A DNA stretch of 64,000 nt from an uncultured Bacteroidota bacterium (GTDB lineage Bacteria; Bacteroidota; Bacteroidia; Chitinophagales; Chitinophagaceae). Under the pieces are notes generated by a model that saw only the letters and a list, made by a program, of their open reading frames with translations, did no database searches and was not told where the DNA came from. The DNA lies in the NCBI GenBank assembly GCA_903882805.1, contig CAIRYK010000032.1, positions 48,089 through 112,088 of the forward strand, read 5' to 3'. The position numbers were made by a program, and so were the translations under genes. Positions 8,715-16,396 of this stretch are shown here, one piece after another (the stretch's first letter is position 1; each line of letters begins with the position of its first letter).

Positions 8715-9101
8715 TTATTTTATGGTTGTAGCCATTCTTTCTTTCTCTGCAATAATGAATGGAAGCGCTGCATTGAAGTTGCCTACCATTGTTTTAAGCC
8801 ACGATTGGATCTCAGATTTATCAGCATTTTCCAATCCTATGTTTTCTTTTGCCTTTTGTTCAATCTGGACGAGCAGGGTGTGCATATCCTTTATTTTGAC
8901 AATGTTGGCGCTCGACTTTAAGAAGTGCGCTTTCTTGGCTATTAGTTGGTAGTCATCTGTTTCTGAAGCTTTTACCAAATCTGAAACTCCGGTTTGCGAA
9001 CTTTCCAAAAACAACTTAAGAACATCATATATGTATACCTCGTCATTATCTGAAATTTCATATAAAAAACTCAGATCTACAAATTGTTCGTCGGCATCCA
9101 T
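8715..9101 (-). CDS. Histidine phosphotransfer (HPt) domain protein
   Basis: A 128-residue single-domain protein. The HPt phospho-acceptor motif is KKAHFLKSSANIVKIKDM (about residues 56-73), with His as the phosphorylation site followed by the usual Lys-Ser-Ser. Helical heptads around it fit the four-helix bundle. HPt proteins carry phosphoryl groups between a hybrid histidine kinase receiver and a final response regulator in the cytoplasm. Its start lies 40 bp behind the receiver gene at 9142, which implies a shared transcript and a shared phosphorelay. No histidine kinase is encoded nearby. Confidence 0.85.
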   Translation of the reverse strand: MDADEQFVDLSFLYEISDNDEVYIYDVLKLFLESSQTGVSDLVKASETDDYQLIAKKAHFLKSSANIVKIKDMHTLLVQIEQKAKENIGLENADKSEIQSWLKTMVGNFNAALPFIIAEKERMATTIK

Positions 9102-9141
9102 TGCTCAGTTTTTTTTCTGCAATAAAGATAGGGCAAAACAG

Positions 9142-9627
9142 CTATCTTTTAAGTTTTAAAATTAAGCTGCAAAGTACGGTTGCATCAAATGGTTTTGAAA
9201 TACAGGCGTCCATCCCTGCTGCCAGACATTTTTCGGATTCGTCGTCGAAAGTGCTGGCAGTAAATGCGATAACTGGCACATTACTTTTCATTTCCTGCCT
9301 TATGTATCTTACAGCTTCTAATCCGTCCATCACTGGCATGTGCAAATCCATAAGTACTACGTCGAAAGTTTTTTCTTTCAACATTTCTATCGCCTCTTCT
9401 CCATTATTGGCGATACTTACGTTGGCATTTTGCTTCAACAATATAAAATTCGCAATCTTTTGATTGAGCTTGTTGTCTTCGGCCACCAATATGTTTATAC
9501 CTCTAAGCAGAAAGTTATTTTTATTTGATACGCGCCACAATAGGCTTATTATGCAAATGTAATGCAAATAATGGTTCAAAAGTACCTGAAATGGGTATGC
9601 CAATGGAATTTTACATTGGTTAAACAT
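9142..9627 (-). CDS. Stand-alone receiver (CheY-like) domain, start uncertain
   Basis: Residues from about 43 on form a full receiver domain: INILVAEDNKLNQKIA (acidic pocket and linker typical of the receiver of hybrid kinases), VVLMDLHMPVMDG with the phospho-acceptor Asp, IAFTAS and the Lys in ISKPFD. The first 40 residues from the ATG at 9627 (MFNQCKIPLAYPFQ...) look non-coding-like, and a -7 element (TACATTTG, 9561-9554) lies inside them. A TTG near 9540 could be the real start. The EDNKLNQ sequence suggests origin from the C-terminus of a hybrid sensor kinase. Pairs with the HPt protein downstream. Confidence 0.8.
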   Translation of the reverse strand: MFNQCKIPLAYPFQVLLNHYLHYICIISLLWRVSNKNNFLLRGINILVAEDNKLNQKIANFILLKQNANVSIANNGEEAIEMLKEKTFDVVLMDLHMPVMDGLEAVRYIRQEMKSNVPVIAFTASTFDDESEKCLAAGMDACISKPFDATVLCSLILKLKR

Positions 9628-9909
9628 TTTTTACCTTAACTATTGCTTAATGAAAGGTAATTCTTCAAATATAGGCCGGTTAGTTTGTAGGTGTAGCATT
9701 GGCCATTTTATGGTACTTCCGATCCTGTTTTATCCGCATACAGAGGTTCGTAAAATTGTTAATTGCTTGTAGCTTAAAGCGTTAACGTGATTTAATTAAT
9801 TCTATAGTGTTATTTCCTTATTTCAAAGCTTTGTTGTATCATTGCACTCTCTATTACCAATTTACCATGATCGCTGTCTTGAGCAGCAAAACTTTTTAAT
9901 GATTTTATT

Positions 9910-11823
9910 ATGGCATTAAAAATACGAATACTACCCCGATGGCTTGTTTTCCTTTTAGATCTTTTTTTAGTTTGCTTTTGCTTGCTGCTTTCGCGCATGC
10001 TCAAGCTCAACTTTAAATGGGCAGAAGTTGATGCGGGGTTGCGACTTATGCTCGCAGTTGTTTTAGTTCTAAATGCTGCGCTTTTCTATATTTTTAAGAG
10101 CTATGCGGGCATTGTAAGGTATACTAATCTGGAGGATGCACAACGGTTGGTAATGGTCAATGCCATAGCCTCGTTCGTTTATTATGTCCTCAATTTGTTC
10201 ATACTCAGGAATGGTAATTTCTTTACGTTACAGATTGTAACTATCAATTTTCTCATTACCACGTTTGTCATAATAGCCTACAGGCTAGCTGTACGCTATT
10301 GTTTCAATTTCTATAAATCGCTGTCGCAGGGCGGCAAAATGCAGAAGAAAAAGGTAGTGGTGTTCGATACCTCTGCCGATGGTCTTCATATAAAGAAGGT
10401 AATGAACAGTTTGCCTAATGGAGATATGCAAGTAGTGGCATTTCTGGACGACTCTTTCAATACTTCTGGAAAACTGCTGGAAGGAATACCTATATATGGA
10501 ACAAACGAATCGAGCATTGCAAAACTGAAAACCGAAGGAGTAGAATTGCTGATTCTGGCTAACAAACAGATCGAAAAGGAAAAGCTTAATGCACTGGTAG
10601 ACGCTTGTCTGGCTCATGGTATACGTATACAACAGGTACCCGCAATGCGCGACTGGCTGAATGGTAAACTGGACACACAGCAACTACAAAACATTAATAT
10701 CGAAGATTTGCTGGAGCGCGAAGTGATAAAAATTCATAACGAAGCAATATACAGCGAGCTGAAAGGAAAGAAAATACTGGTAACCGGGGCAGCTGGATCT
10801 ATAGGTAGCGAACTGGTAAGGCAGTTGATACAGTACAGGCCGTCGCTTATCATATTGTGCGATAATGCGGAAACGCCAATGCATGAATTTCATCTGGAAA
10901 TTCAGGAAAAATTCAAAAATATTAATGTAAAAGCATATATAGGCGATATCAAAGATCGTCAGCGTATGGAGCACCTTTTCGAGATTTATAACCCGCAAAT
11001 AGTGTTTCATGCAGCAGCCTACAAGCATGTGCCGCTTATGGAAGATCATCCTTCTATAGCAGTGCTGAACAATGTGCTGGGCACAAAAATACTGGCCGAA
11101 CTTTCTGTAGCCAACGACGTAGAGAAATTTGTGATGGTATCGACCGATAAGGCGGTTAACCCTACCAACATAATGGGCGCATCTAAGCGCATAGCAGAGA
11201 TTTTTACGCAGAGCTATTTTAATGATCTTATTAAGGATAATGAGAATGGTGAAGTGCATGTAACCAAATTTGTGACTACACGTTTCGGTAATGTATTAGG
11301 CTCTAATGGTTCAGTAATACCGCGCTTTAAGAAACAATTGCAAAAGGGTGGGCCAATAACCGTTACCCATCCGGATATTACCCGCTACTTTATGACTATC
11401 CCCGAAGCTTGTGTGCTGGTGATAGAAGCTGGCGTAATGGGGCAGGGCGGCGAAATATTTGTGTTTGACATGGGTGAACCGGTTAAGATAGCCGATTTGG
11501 CGCGCAAGGTAATACGCCTGGCAGGTAAAGAACCCGATGTTGACATAAGAATAGTGTACACAGGTTTGCGCCCTGGCGAGAAGTTGTATGAAGAGTTGTT
11601 AAGTACCGCCGAAAATTCAAGACCTACTTACCACGAAAAAATAACAATAGCCGATGTGCGTCAGTACGACTTTAGTATTGTATCGCGCAGGGTAGATAAA
11701 CTGATAGCCAGCGCACGCCAGCATTATACTATGGAAACTGTATACCTGATGAAGGAACTGGTGCCAGAATTTGTAAGCAACAACATAGCTTACGAAAAAG
11801 TAAATGCACCCAGCGGGCAATAA
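9910..11823 (+). CDS. FlaA1/CapD-type nucleotide-sugar 4,6-dehydratase, membrane form
   Basis: A long-form polysaccharide biosynthesis protein (637 residues) with about four N-terminal membrane helices (WLVFLLDLFLVCFCLLLS..., LMLAVVLVLNAALFYIF...), a CoA-binding/NAD-fold middle (KKKVVVFDTSADG) and a C-terminal short-chain dehydrogenase domain with the NAD motif VTGAAGSIGSELVRQ (about residues 290-304) and the FlaA1-type KHVPLMEDHP. In this family the usual Tyr-x-x-x-Lys is replaced by an altered triad, seen here as MGASKRIAE. It would make a 4-keto-6-deoxy UDP-sugar for capsule or O-antigen. Ends in a clear terminator at 11851. Confidence 0.9.
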   Translation: MALKIRILPRWLVFLLDLFLVCFCLLLSRMLKLNFKWAEVDAGLRLMLAVVLVLNAALFYIFKSYAGIVRYTNLEDAQRLVMVNAIASFVYYVLNLFILRNGNFFTLQIVTINFLITTFVIIAYRLAVRYCFNFYKSLSQGGKMQKKKVVVFDTSADGLHIKKVMNSLPNGDMQVVAFLDDSFNTSGKLLEGIPIYGTNESSIAKLKTEGVELLILANKQIEKEKLNALVDACLAHGIRIQQVPAMRDWLNGKLDTQQLQNINIEDLLEREVIKIHNEAIYSELKGKKILVTGAAGSIGSELVRQLIQYRPSLIILCDNAETPMHEFHLEIQEKFKNINVKAYIGDIKDRQRMEHLFEIYNPQIVFHAAAYKHVPLMEDHPSIAVLNNVLGTKILAELSVANDVEKFVMVSTDKAVNPTNIMGASKRIAEIFTQSYFNDLIKDNENGEVHVTKFVTTRFGNVLGSNGSVIPRFKKQLQKGGPITVTHPDITRYFMTIPEACVLVIEAGVMGQGGEIFVFDMGEPVKIADLARKVIRLAGKEPDVDIRIVYTGLRPGEKLYEELLSTAENSRPTYHEKITIADVRQYDFSIVSRRVDKLIASARQHYTMETVYLMKELVPEFVSNNIAYEKVNAPSGQ

Positions 11824-11850
11824 ATTGTAGATTTTTGATAGTTATTTTCA

Positions 11851-11883
11851 AGGGAGGTAATCGTAATGATTTCCTCTCTTTTT
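11851..11883 (+). terminator. Intrinsic terminator of the dehydratase gene
   Basis: AGGGAGGTAATC (11851-11862) pairs with GATTTCCTCTCT (11868-11879), loop GTAAT, followed by a T-run (11880-11883). Confidence 0.75.
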
Positions 11884-11953
11884 GCGCATAGCCAGTTTGA
11901 TGCAATATGTCTGAAAAGCTGATTAATTTCACCGGTTTAAGCGTAGCCCATGC

Positions 11954-13264
11954 TTATTCTGTTCTTGTACTTTCACGCGCGTACTGTTCTTCCAAAGGTC
12001 CTTTCTTCAGCAAATCGGCATATACACTGTCTTTTGAATGGAGCGTAAAAGGGAATTGATCGTTATCCCAAAAACGTTTGTCGTAAGCATATACACGGTC
12101 GGGTAGCTGGCGGTAGAATTTGTCGACAAGGGCGCCGTCTATGTATCGCGATATAGAGTCGCACCTCCATTCATACACGTCTGTAATCGTAAAGTCTTTT
12201 GTGCCCCACACCGCCTTATAGAAATCGTTTGTAAACGTATAGGTTAGTGAATTTATGTGCCATTTGCCGTTAGTTTGCGCGTAATTTATGGCCAGGTCGG
12301 CATTAATAAATTCTACGAAGTAGTTGGTTCCTATTACCATATTTGGCCGCCCCCAATAGGAGTAACCCGGATGCCGGAACGATTTGCGTTCTATTTGCAG
12401 TATGGCAAATGTATTTCTATCTATATACAATCGGCCCTTCTCCCAACATTCTCCGCTAAACTTAGCAGGGTCGTAATTGCTTATGCCGTGCGTCTCGCTC
12501 GAGAAACTATTGCTTGTATAATCTATCACATATTTATCCGGATCTTTGTTGGTAGTATCAAAGCGCAAATAGTAGTTATCAAGTTTCCCGGGAGCCAACG
12601 AGCTGGCTGCAAGGTGATATACAGGGTTCACAGCCAGCAAGTCGGGTTCAGGATCCTTGCCCGGATTGTTGTAAAGCGAAGTACGTCTGAAATTTGTTAC
12701 TGCATAAGCTTCCGAGGCTGTGATTTCCTTTTTTGTCTTTGCTAGCCGGAACATCACTACCGGTTTAGCTTCGGTAAGATTCACAAATCTATCGTTTATA
12801 CGCTGGTAGCGGCGGTAAGCGCTATAGGCAAAATAGCTTGAGTCGGTATAGTTTGCCGGTATTGCAGCCACCGCTTTCCTAACCACATCGGCTGCGCTAA
12901 GCCCAACGATTGTATATTCATTTAGCGGTTTAGGCGAGAGGTCTACGTACACTCGCTCTGTATCAGCGAATGTACGTTTGTACGCAATGATCCTGTTATT
13001 GCCAATGGCGGTAACCTCAATGTGGATTGTTTCCTTTTGTGTAGTAAGTGCGAATATGCCTTTTGCATCGGTTATGGTAAATAATTCGTTGTCGCGGCTT
13101 TTTATGGCTGCATAAGGCACAGGCAGGCTATCGGCAGTGTTTATTAGTATTCCATAAAATGTGGATTGCGCAAAGGTGTTGCTATGGCCAGCTATAACTA
13201 CAGCAGATAGTAAAGCTAACCGAATGTATCGGCTGTAATAGGTGTAAACAGGGCGCCATTGCAT
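11954..13264 (-). CDS. Secreted protein with a carboxypeptidase-regulatory-like domain
   Basis: The N-terminus has a hydrophobic segment ending in AQS (IRLALLSAVVIAGHSNTFAQ), a likely signal peptide although preceded by 15 residues. Next comes a CarboxypepD_reg-like module (TFYGILINTADSLPVPYAAIKSRDNELFTITDAKGIFAL), common at the start of Bacteroidota outer-membrane proteins. The remaining 320 residues form a beta-rich body with AADVVRKAVAAIPANY...YRRY, which resembles the DUF5686/carboxypeptidase-like family but lacks the long barrel those proteins have. Probably periplasmic or outer-membrane associated; no enzyme motif. Converges with the dehydratase gene. Confidence 0.7.
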   Translation of the reverse strand: MQWRPVYTYYSRYIRLALLSAVVIAGHSNTFAQSTFYGILINTADSLPVPYAAIKSRDNELFTITDAKGIFALTTQKETIHIEVTAIGNNRIIAYKRTFADTERVYVDLSPKPLNEYTIVGLSAADVVRKAVAAIPANYTDSSYFAYSAYRRYQRINDRFVNLTEAKPVVMFRLAKTKKEITASEAYAVTNFRRTSLYNNPGKDPEPDLLAVNPVYHLAASSLAPGKLDNYYLRFDTTNKDPDKYVIDYTSNSFSSETHGISNYDPAKFSGECWEKGRLYIDRNTFAILQIERKSFRHPGYSYWGRPNMVIGTNYFVEFINADLAINYAQTNGKWHINSLTYTFTNDFYKAVWGTKDFTITDVYEWRCDSISRYIDGALVDKFYRQLPDRVYAYDKRFWDNDQFPFTLHSKDSVYADLLKKGPLEEQYARESTRTE

Positions 13265-13340
13265 GAAATAAAGTTAGCCATAAGCGCTGAATATTTACCT
13301 TGCAAATAAGCCAATCGCATAGCAATTAATTAGGTGAATC

Positions 13341-13375
13341 AAAAAAAACAGAGCAATCGGTATGATTGCCCTGTT
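13341..13375 (-). terminator. Intrinsic terminator of the arginine decarboxylase gene
   Basis: Read on the minus strand, AACAGGGCAATC folds on GATTGCTCTGTT (13375-13364 with 13358-13347; one mismatch), and an eight-T run follows. It lies 25 bp after the decarboxylase stop. Confidence 0.85.
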
Positions 13376-13399
13376 TAGATATAGATGATTTATGTTTGT

Positions 13400-14815
13400 T
13401 TACTTTATATACCCCAGTATCTTCAGCATACTTTGCGGGGTTTGTTCTTTGGCATAGAGCCAGTCTTCCAGCTTGCCTTCTTTGTCGTATTGCACCACTA
13501 TATGCTTTGGCGATGGTATCATGCAGTGTTTTATGCCGCCATACCCAGCCAACTGGTCCTGATATGCGCCAGTGTGGAAGAAGCCTATATATAGAGGGTC
13601 TTTACCTTTTTCTTTGTCCAGTTTTGGCAGAAACACAGCATTGATATGCTCTTCAGATGTGTAAAAGTCGTGGCTGTCGCAGGTTAGGCCGCCCAAATGT
13701 ACCTCCTGGTATTCCTTATCCCATTTGTTGATGGGTAGCATCAGGAATTTCTCGCCTATGCCCCATGTATCCGGCAGAGTAGTGATAAATGAACTGTCTA
13801 TCATATACCATATCTCGCGGTCGTTCTGCATTTTTTCATCCAGCACGCTATACACAACTGCGCCTGCCTCACCAACGGTGAACGAACCAAACTCGGTAAA
13901 GATATTAGGGGTGTCTACCTTGTTTTTCTTACATACAGTTTTAATGGTCAGCACAATCTCATTGATCATGTAGTTGTAATCATAATCAAAGTTGAGCGAG
14001 TGCTTTATCGGCAGTCCGCCGCCTATGTTAATGGCTTCCAGTTCGGGGCATATTTTCTTGAGCTGGCAGTATATATTCAGCACCTTGTTCAGCTCGCTCC
14101 AGTAATACACATCGTCCTTTATGCCTTTATTCATAAAGAAGTGCAGCATCTTCAGTCTGAACTTTTCATTGCCTTTTACCTTATCTACATAAAACTCCAG
14201 AATGTCGCGGCTTCTGATACCCAGACGTGAAGTGTAGAAGTCGAATGAAGGTTCTTCTTCGCTGGCTATTCTCAATCCTATATTTACAGGTTCTTTAGCG
14301 CGTATTGATTTTTTATAATCTTCAAACTCGTTTTTATTATCTATTACAGGTATTACATTGGTGAATCCTTCATTTATCAGTCGGGCTATATTGCGTGTAT
14401 ACTGACGGGTTTTGAAGCCGTTGCAAATAATGTGGATGTCTTTGGTTATTTTCTTCTGCTTGTACAGTTGCCAGATAATATCTATATCGTAAGCAAACGA
14501 CGTTTCCAGATTTACACCATACTTCAGCGTTTCTTCTACTATAAAAGAAAAATGCGAACTCTTGGTACAATAACAATAAAAATACTGCCCTTCGTACTTA
14601 TGCTTCTTTATGGCGTCGTTAAACATCTTTTTCGCCTTATTGATCTGCATACCTATTTTGGGCAAAAAGGTCAGTTTAAACGGAGTTCCGTATTTCTCAA
14701 TTAGAGCGCTGATGTCTACACCATTAAACTCAAGTAGATTGTTGTCATTAACGTCGAACCCTTCTTGTGGAAAATGGAAAGTCTGGTGGACGAGATCGGT
14801 GTACGTGTTATTCAT
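13400..14815 (-). CDS. speA: Arginine decarboxylase (PLP, alanine-racemase fold)
   Basis: Fold-III PLP decarboxylase of the Bacteroidota arginine decarboxylase group, converting arginine to agmatine. The Schiff-base Lys is in YCYCTKSSHFSF (about residue 82). Further conserved pieces are TSRLGIRSRDILEFY, LHFFMNKGIKDD, INIGGGLPI and TEFGSFTVGEAGAV (phosphate-binding Gly), and near the C-terminus GGLTCDSHDF with the active-site Cys-Asp pair from the second subunit. Length 471 is shorter than E. coli SpeA (658) and fits the shorter Bacteroidota form, which lacks the large insertion. Diaminopimelate or another decarboxylase is the main alternative; the agmatinase-family gene at 3434 supports arginine. 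Confidence 0.82.
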   Translation of the reverse strand: MNNTYTDLVHQTFHFPQEGFDVNDNNLLEFNGVDISALIEKYGTPFKLTFLPKIGMQINKAKKMFNDAIKKHKYEGQYFYCYCTKSSHFSFIVEETLKYGVNLETSFAYDIDIIWQLYKQKKITKDIHIICNGFKTRQYTRNIARLINEGFTNVIPVIDNKNEFEDYKKSIRAKEPVNIGLRIASEEEPSFDFYTSRLGIRSRDILEFYVDKVKGNEKFRLKMLHFFMNKGIKDDVYYWSELNKVLNIYCQLKKICPELEAINIGGGLPIKHSLNFDYDYNYMINEIVLTIKTVCKKNKVDTPNIFTEFGSFTVGEAGAVVYSVLDEKMQNDREIWYMIDSSFITTLPDTWGIGEKFLMLPINKWDKEYQEVHLGGLTCDSHDFYTSEEHINAVFLPKLDKEKGKDPLYIGFFHTGAYQDQLAGYGGIKHCMIPSPKHIVVQYDKEGKLEDWLYAKEQTPQSMLKILGYIK

Positions 14816-15014
14816 TTAAGGTTGGCAGAAATAAACAAGTGTGGTTATTGATTATTAAGAGCAAACAAAATTAATTATTTAGCACAACGATTGGGCAATT
14901 AATTTTCGAAAGGTCAAAGTTTTTTTACTGTTAATTCGCCAGCCAAACGGGCTTTTCTCGCCTGTTTAATGGAGCATTGTTTGCGGTTATCTTCATTTCA
15001 AGGGGCGTTCAACT

Positions 15015-16025
15015 TTAAGGGGTTTTGTTGGCGCTATTTATCCAGTGTTTGGCAGGCAATTCGTAATATTTGTACGCTATTGCAGACAATACAAGGAGTA
15101 CAGACAGGAAAAAGTAGAAAAAAATGTATGGGTTCAGGTGTATTATTTTTGTGTTAAGGGTACCTAAAGCGCTGTATAGCGGGGCATGCAGCAGGTAGAT
15201 GCTGTAGCTTATTTCGCCCAGGTATAGTAGTGGCGCCGCCGTTAGCAATCGCGGAGGATGTAGCGCAATGGCAACTATAAGTAACATAAAGGCCGGGGCC
15301 AGAAGACTGGTGTTGTAGGTGGCCTGACTTTTTGTGATATACAGGCCCGTCAATGTAATAAAGAATATCACTGAAACATTTGGCGGGCGTCTCCACTTTG
15401 TAAGTTGCTGCCCGATATATACGCCGGCCATACCTATTAAAAACTCACTGAGGTGTAATAGGGGATTCAAGAATATAGTTTTGCTCAGGCCAGCCTGCGC
15501 ATATCTACCCACGAGTACAAAATAGGGTATTTGAGCTACTATGAAAAAAAATATTGCTGCGCCTGCAAAATACGCTTGGTTTCGATTGTGTAGAAGCAGC
15601 AACAACGGGAATAGTGCATAAAACAACATTTCCGCACAGAGCGACCACGCAGGAGCGTTGACACTCACAGCATAATCTGGGAACCAAGCTTGTATCAATG
15701 CTGCGGACACCATAGTTTTTTGAATAAATGCAGTTTCGGTAATAGCATTGCCAGCTACTATTGAAAATAGAAGCGTTAAAAAATAGAGTGGGTATATGCG
15801 CGCAAAACGTTTTTTGGCAAATGCGCTGTAGCTTATTAATTGATGCTGATACCGCTGACAAAGTACATATCCTGAAAGTACAAAAAAGTAACTTACGGCC
15901 ATTTTACCGCTACGTAAAAAGGGTAGGTGATTGAAGGGAAACAAGTAGAAGGATGTATGGAATAGCACAACCCAAATAGCGGCTATTCCTCGTGTGGCAG
16001 TAAGCGCATATAGTTGCTTGCCCAA
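15015..16025 (-). CDS. Acyltransferase 3 family membrane protein, TTG start
   Basis: A polytopic (about ten TM) acyltransferase of the OafA/NodX type. Signatures are LTATRGIAAIWVVLFHTSFYL at the N-terminus, with the catalytic-type His, SYFFVLSGYVLCQRY, the RFARIYPLYFLTLL motif and LYLGEISYSIYLLHAPL near the C-terminus. These enzymes move acetyl or similar groups from the cytosol to exported sugars or lipids. There is no in-frame ATG; the frame opens with TTG at 16025, so the start is uncertain. It lies downstream of the peptide precursor gene but beyond that gene's terminator, so a link to the peptide is not shown. Length 336 is normal. Confidence 0.85.
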   Translation of the reverse strand: MGKQLYALTATRGIAAIWVVLFHTSFYLFPFNHLPFLRSGKMAVSYFFVLSGYVLCQRYQHQLISYSAFAKKRFARIYPLYFLTLLFSIVAGNAITETAFIQKTMVSAALIQAWFPDYAVSVNAPAWSLCAEMLFYALFPLLLLLHNRNQAYFAGAAIFFFIVAQIPYFVLVGRYAQAGLSKTIFLNPLLHLSEFLIGMAGVYIGQQLTKWRRPPNVSVIFFITLTGLYITKSQATYNTSLLAPAFMLLIVAIALHPPRLLTAAPLLYLGEISYSIYLLHAPLYSALGTLNTKIIHLNPYIFFYFFLSVLLVLSAIAYKYYELPAKHWINSANKTP

Positions 16026-16114
16026 ACTTGTTAAAATGGATTTGTAATAATAAGTAGTTTAGGTAGAACAGCGGCAACTGCAAAAAAATGTTGCTATAAT
16101 TGTGTCGATTTTTT

Positions 16115-16150
16115 CAAATAAATAAAACCATTAAAGGCGGGCTTTAATGG
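16115..16150 (-). terminator. Intrinsic terminator of the precursor peptide gene
   Basis: A perfect 9-bp stem, CCATTAAAG (16128-16136) with CTTTAATGG (16142-16150), loop of five. On the minus strand the hairpin is followed by TTTTATTTATTT. It lies 51 bp after the precursor stop and separates that gene from the acyltransferase. Confidence 0.85.
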
Positions 16151-16201
16151 GTCATTTATTTAACCAGCTTTGAAATCTTGGTGCAACTTGACGTACCGAG
16201 A

Positions 16202-16351
16202 CTATGAAGAAACCGCAGCGGTTGTTTCACCTGCAGCCGGAGCTCCAGATTGAACGATTTCGCGACCAATAACTTCAAATTCAGGTTTTGACCAAGACTT
16301 TTTCATAGTTTCCACAACGTTTATACCAGCTAAATCAACAACTTTATTCAT
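16202..16351 (-). CDS. Candidate RiPP (lasso-type) precursor peptide, 49 residues
   Basis: A 49-codon gene with ATG at 16351 and TAG at 16204-16202. The leader contains W20-x2-P23-x-F25-x3-G29 (local sequence KKSWSKPEFEVIG), which matches the lasso leader signature Y-x2-P-x-L-x3-G bound by RRE (B1) proteins. The C-terminal part, SGAPAAGETTAAVSS (35-49), has one acidic residue, Glu42. Aligned with paeninodin-type leaders, the core would start at Ser35 and Glu42 would be position 8, giving an eight-residue ring; starting at Gly36 gives a seven-residue ring. The usual Thr at -2 is not conserved (Val33), and the tail lacks bulky plug residues. An internal Met16 (16306) could be the true start. 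It lies 30 bp behind a cyclase-like gene, with its own promoter and terminator. Confidence 0.75.
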   Translation of the reverse strand: MNKVVDLAGINVVETMKKSWSKPEFEVIGREIVQSGAPAAGETTAAVSS

Positions 16352-16365
16352 CGCATTATTTTTTT

Positions 16366-16396
16366 CAAAGGTAGATAAAATTTATAAATTTTCAAA
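16366..16396 (-). promoter_or_regulatory. Consensus Bacteroidota promoter of the precursor gene
   Basis: On the minus strand TTTG (16396-16393), a 19-nt spacer and TACCTTTG (16373-16366) match TTTG-N19-TAnnTTTG exactly. It overlaps the 3' end of the cyclase gene and would start RNA near 16360, about nine bases before the precursor ATG. It allows the peptide to be made in excess of its enzyme. Confidence 0.8.

Noticed and set aside
9810..10010. 66-codon minus-strand frame overlapping the dehydratase start
   Set aside because: Overlaps a well-supported gene in another frame and has only biased Lys/Ser composition.
14930..14985. Imperfect hairpin after the acyltransferase gene
   Set aside because: Stem has a mismatch (AAACGGGC with GCCTGTTT) and no T-run on the minus strand.
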